Shown here: piece after piece, positions 4,723 through 5,120 of the stretch
How positions within the stretch are numbered: position 1 is the first letter of the stretch
Layout: each line of letters opens with the position of its first letter
Assembly (NCBI GenBank): GCA_026417715.1
Contig: JAOACU010000033.1
Span: 10,303 to 15,422 of the forward strand
DNA: 5,120 nt
DNA from: Anaerolineae bacterium
GTDB lineage: Bacteria > Chloroflexota > Anaerolineae > UBA4142
Direction: 5' to 3'
The notes under the pieces: model-generated
Databases searched by the model: none
Told to the model about the DNA's origin: nothing
The model's input: the letters and a program-made list of their open reading frames with translations, nothing else
Made by a program: the position numbers and the translations under genes

Positions 4723-4768
4723 CCGATTTCTGTCCCGCTTGTCAGTAGAAAACGGTATTAGAAATCGG
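4723..4768. repeat. Inverted repeat CCGATTTCT ... AGAAATCGG
   Basis: A 9-bp perfect inverted repeat (4723-4731 and 4760-4768) is separated by 28 nt. The left arm overlaps the right-hand direct repeat of the MITE-like element, so the element seems to have inserted in one arm of an older palindrome. Role unknown. Confidence 0.6.
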
Positions 4769-4771
4769 GTC

Positions 4772-4798
4772 AACGAATGAGCGCCGCGCCGATTCGTT
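4772..4798. repeat. Inverted repeat AACGAAT ... ATTCGTT upstream of the membrane-protein promoter
   Basis: 7-bp arms (4772-4778 and 4792-4798) enclose 13 GC-rich bases; TTCGTT is repeated again at 4801-4806. It lies about 35 bp upstream of the -35 hexamer and could be a regulator site or simply part of the hairpin-rich spacer. The rest of 4731-4833 shows no gene. Confidence 0.4.
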
Positions 4799-4833
4799 TA
4801 TTCGTTCAGTGCTCGTCGAGGCGCATTTCCATT

Positions 4834-4861
4834 TTGGCTCTCCAACGATTCCGCGTATAAT
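4834..4861 (+). promoter_or_regulatory. Promoter for a leaderless transcript
   Basis: A perfect TATAAT (4856-4861) has TTGGCT (4834-4839) 16 bp upstream. The ATG of the next gene begins 7 nt after the -10 box, exactly where transcription should start, so the mRNA would have no leader. Confidence 0.7.
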
Positions 4862-4868
4862 CGCTCCG

Positions 4869-5120
4869 ATGATTCACAACGATTTACCGCGCACTACGCG
4901 TTTACCCGGCACAACGGCTCATCCGTTCGATACATTGATTCGCTTGGCAGACCTCATCGAAAGTTTGCCCGCGCCGATTTTTGCCGCGCTCTTGGGCGCG
5001 CTGGCACTTGTACCAACGTTGGGTGATTTACCACGCGCGCTAATGTTGGCATCATTCTTTTTCGGCGATTGGGTACTCCTCGCGCTCTTGCCACGCGCGT
5101 ACAAGTCGTTCGGTCCCGCC
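4869..5120 (+). CDS. Hypothetical membrane protein, N-terminal part (runs off window)
   Basis: An open frame of 84 codons continues past the right edge. I do not recognise the family. After a polar N-terminus (MIHNDLPRTTRLPG) comes an amphipathic segment at about 23-34. Two hydrophobic segments follow, at about 35-50 (PAPIFAALLGALALVP) and 55-72 (RALMLASFFFGDWVLLALL), consistent with an integral membrane protein with a short loop between helices. Codon use (GCG, CGC, TTG, CCG) resembles the neighbouring genes, which supports real coding. There is no ribosome binding site, but a perfect -10 box ends 7 nt before the ATG, so translation is probably leaderless. It is transcribed divergently from the lipoprotein gene. 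Function unknown. Confidence 0.65.
   Translation, partial: MIHNDLPRTTRLPGTTAHPFDTLIRLADLIESLPAPIFAALLGALALVPTLGDLPRALMLASFFFGDWVLLALLPRAYKSFGPA

Larger units (their letters stand above)
4538..4730. mobile_element. MITE-like element (4548-4720) with 10-bp flanking direct repeats
   Basis: The exact direct repeat TTCCGATTTC occurs at 4538-4547 and 4721-4730. Immediately inside are terminal inverted repeats: CAGGGTTGGTGCAAAGTC (4548-4565), and at the right end (4703-4720, read on the minus strand) TGGTGCTGGTGCAAAGTC. They match at 14 of 18 positions, including the inner 12 without mismatch. The 173-bp interior has no transposase but contains hairpins at 4572-4588 (7 bp), 4604-4621 (7 bp) and 4648-4663 (6 bp), plus a possible 5-bp helix 4629-4633/4674-4678. 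This is the structure of a non-autonomous insertion with a 10-bp target duplication. It would need a transposase in trans. A structured RNA closed by the 12-bp helix is the alternative. Confidence 0.68.

Noticed and set aside
4528..4773. 81-residue minus-strand frame with a protein-like stretch (MNSHQQLPEADRSAELTAKL from 4689)
   Set aside because: It lies almost entirely in the MITE-like element and its flanks, with only a weak AGG upstream. The GC-rich hairpins explain the open frame. It would be reconsidered if homologues were conserved outside the repeat.

Overview
The window looks like chromosomal DNA from a free-living bacterium, most likely a member of Chloroflexota. This is inferred from style only: Pro/Thr-rich lipoprotein linkers, a sugar ABC cassette, strong AGGAGG ribosome binding sites and short hairpin-rich intergenic repeats. 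No phylogenetic marker is present, so the placement is tentative. UGA is an ordinary stop here (lipB ends with it), except at one internal codon described below.

Layout, left to right. (1) 1-2177, minus strand: a carbohydrate ABC-transporter operon. It reads from the right: a MalF/UgpA-type permease (2177-1119), a MalG/UgpE-type permease (1104-202), then the lipoprotein signal and Pro-rich linker of a probable substrate-binding protein (146-1, cut by the window edge). (2) 2178-2402: a divergent control region with two near-consensus sigma-70 promoters whose -35 zones are interleaved, one for the transporter and one for the next gene. (3) 2403-2888, plus: a peroxiredoxin in which an in-frame UGA (2559-2561) occupies exactly the peroxidatic cysteine position of the PxxxTxxC motif. 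Downstream there is a perfect 7-bp hairpin with a GGUCU loop, the signature of a bacterial selenocysteine insertion element. I interpret the gene as a selenoprotein; a standard gene caller would report only a truncated C-terminal fragment starting at 2625. (4) 2889-2950: a heptamer-phased inverted repeat that abuts the next start codon. (5) 2951-3637, plus: lipB, octanoyltransferase of lipoate synthesis, probably cotranscribed with the peroxiredoxin. It ends in a bidirectional terminator whose loop contains the stop codon. (6) 4452-3655, minus: an unidentified lipoprotein with its own strong promoter. (7) 4453-4868: a divergent intergenic region carrying a 173-bp MITE-like element with imperfect 18-bp terminal inverted repeats and exact 10-bp flanking direct repeats. 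(8) 4869-5120, plus: the start of an unidentified membrane protein, apparently translated from a leaderless mRNA.

How the genes relate: the transporter operon and the peroxiredoxin-lipB pair are divergently transcribed and may share control. The peroxiredoxin detoxifies peroxides, and LipB makes the lipoyl cofactor. A dithiol-lipoyl electron supply to the peroxiredoxin is conceivable but unproven. The main item is the selenocysteine peroxiredoxin and the unusual two-hairpin layout after its UGA.
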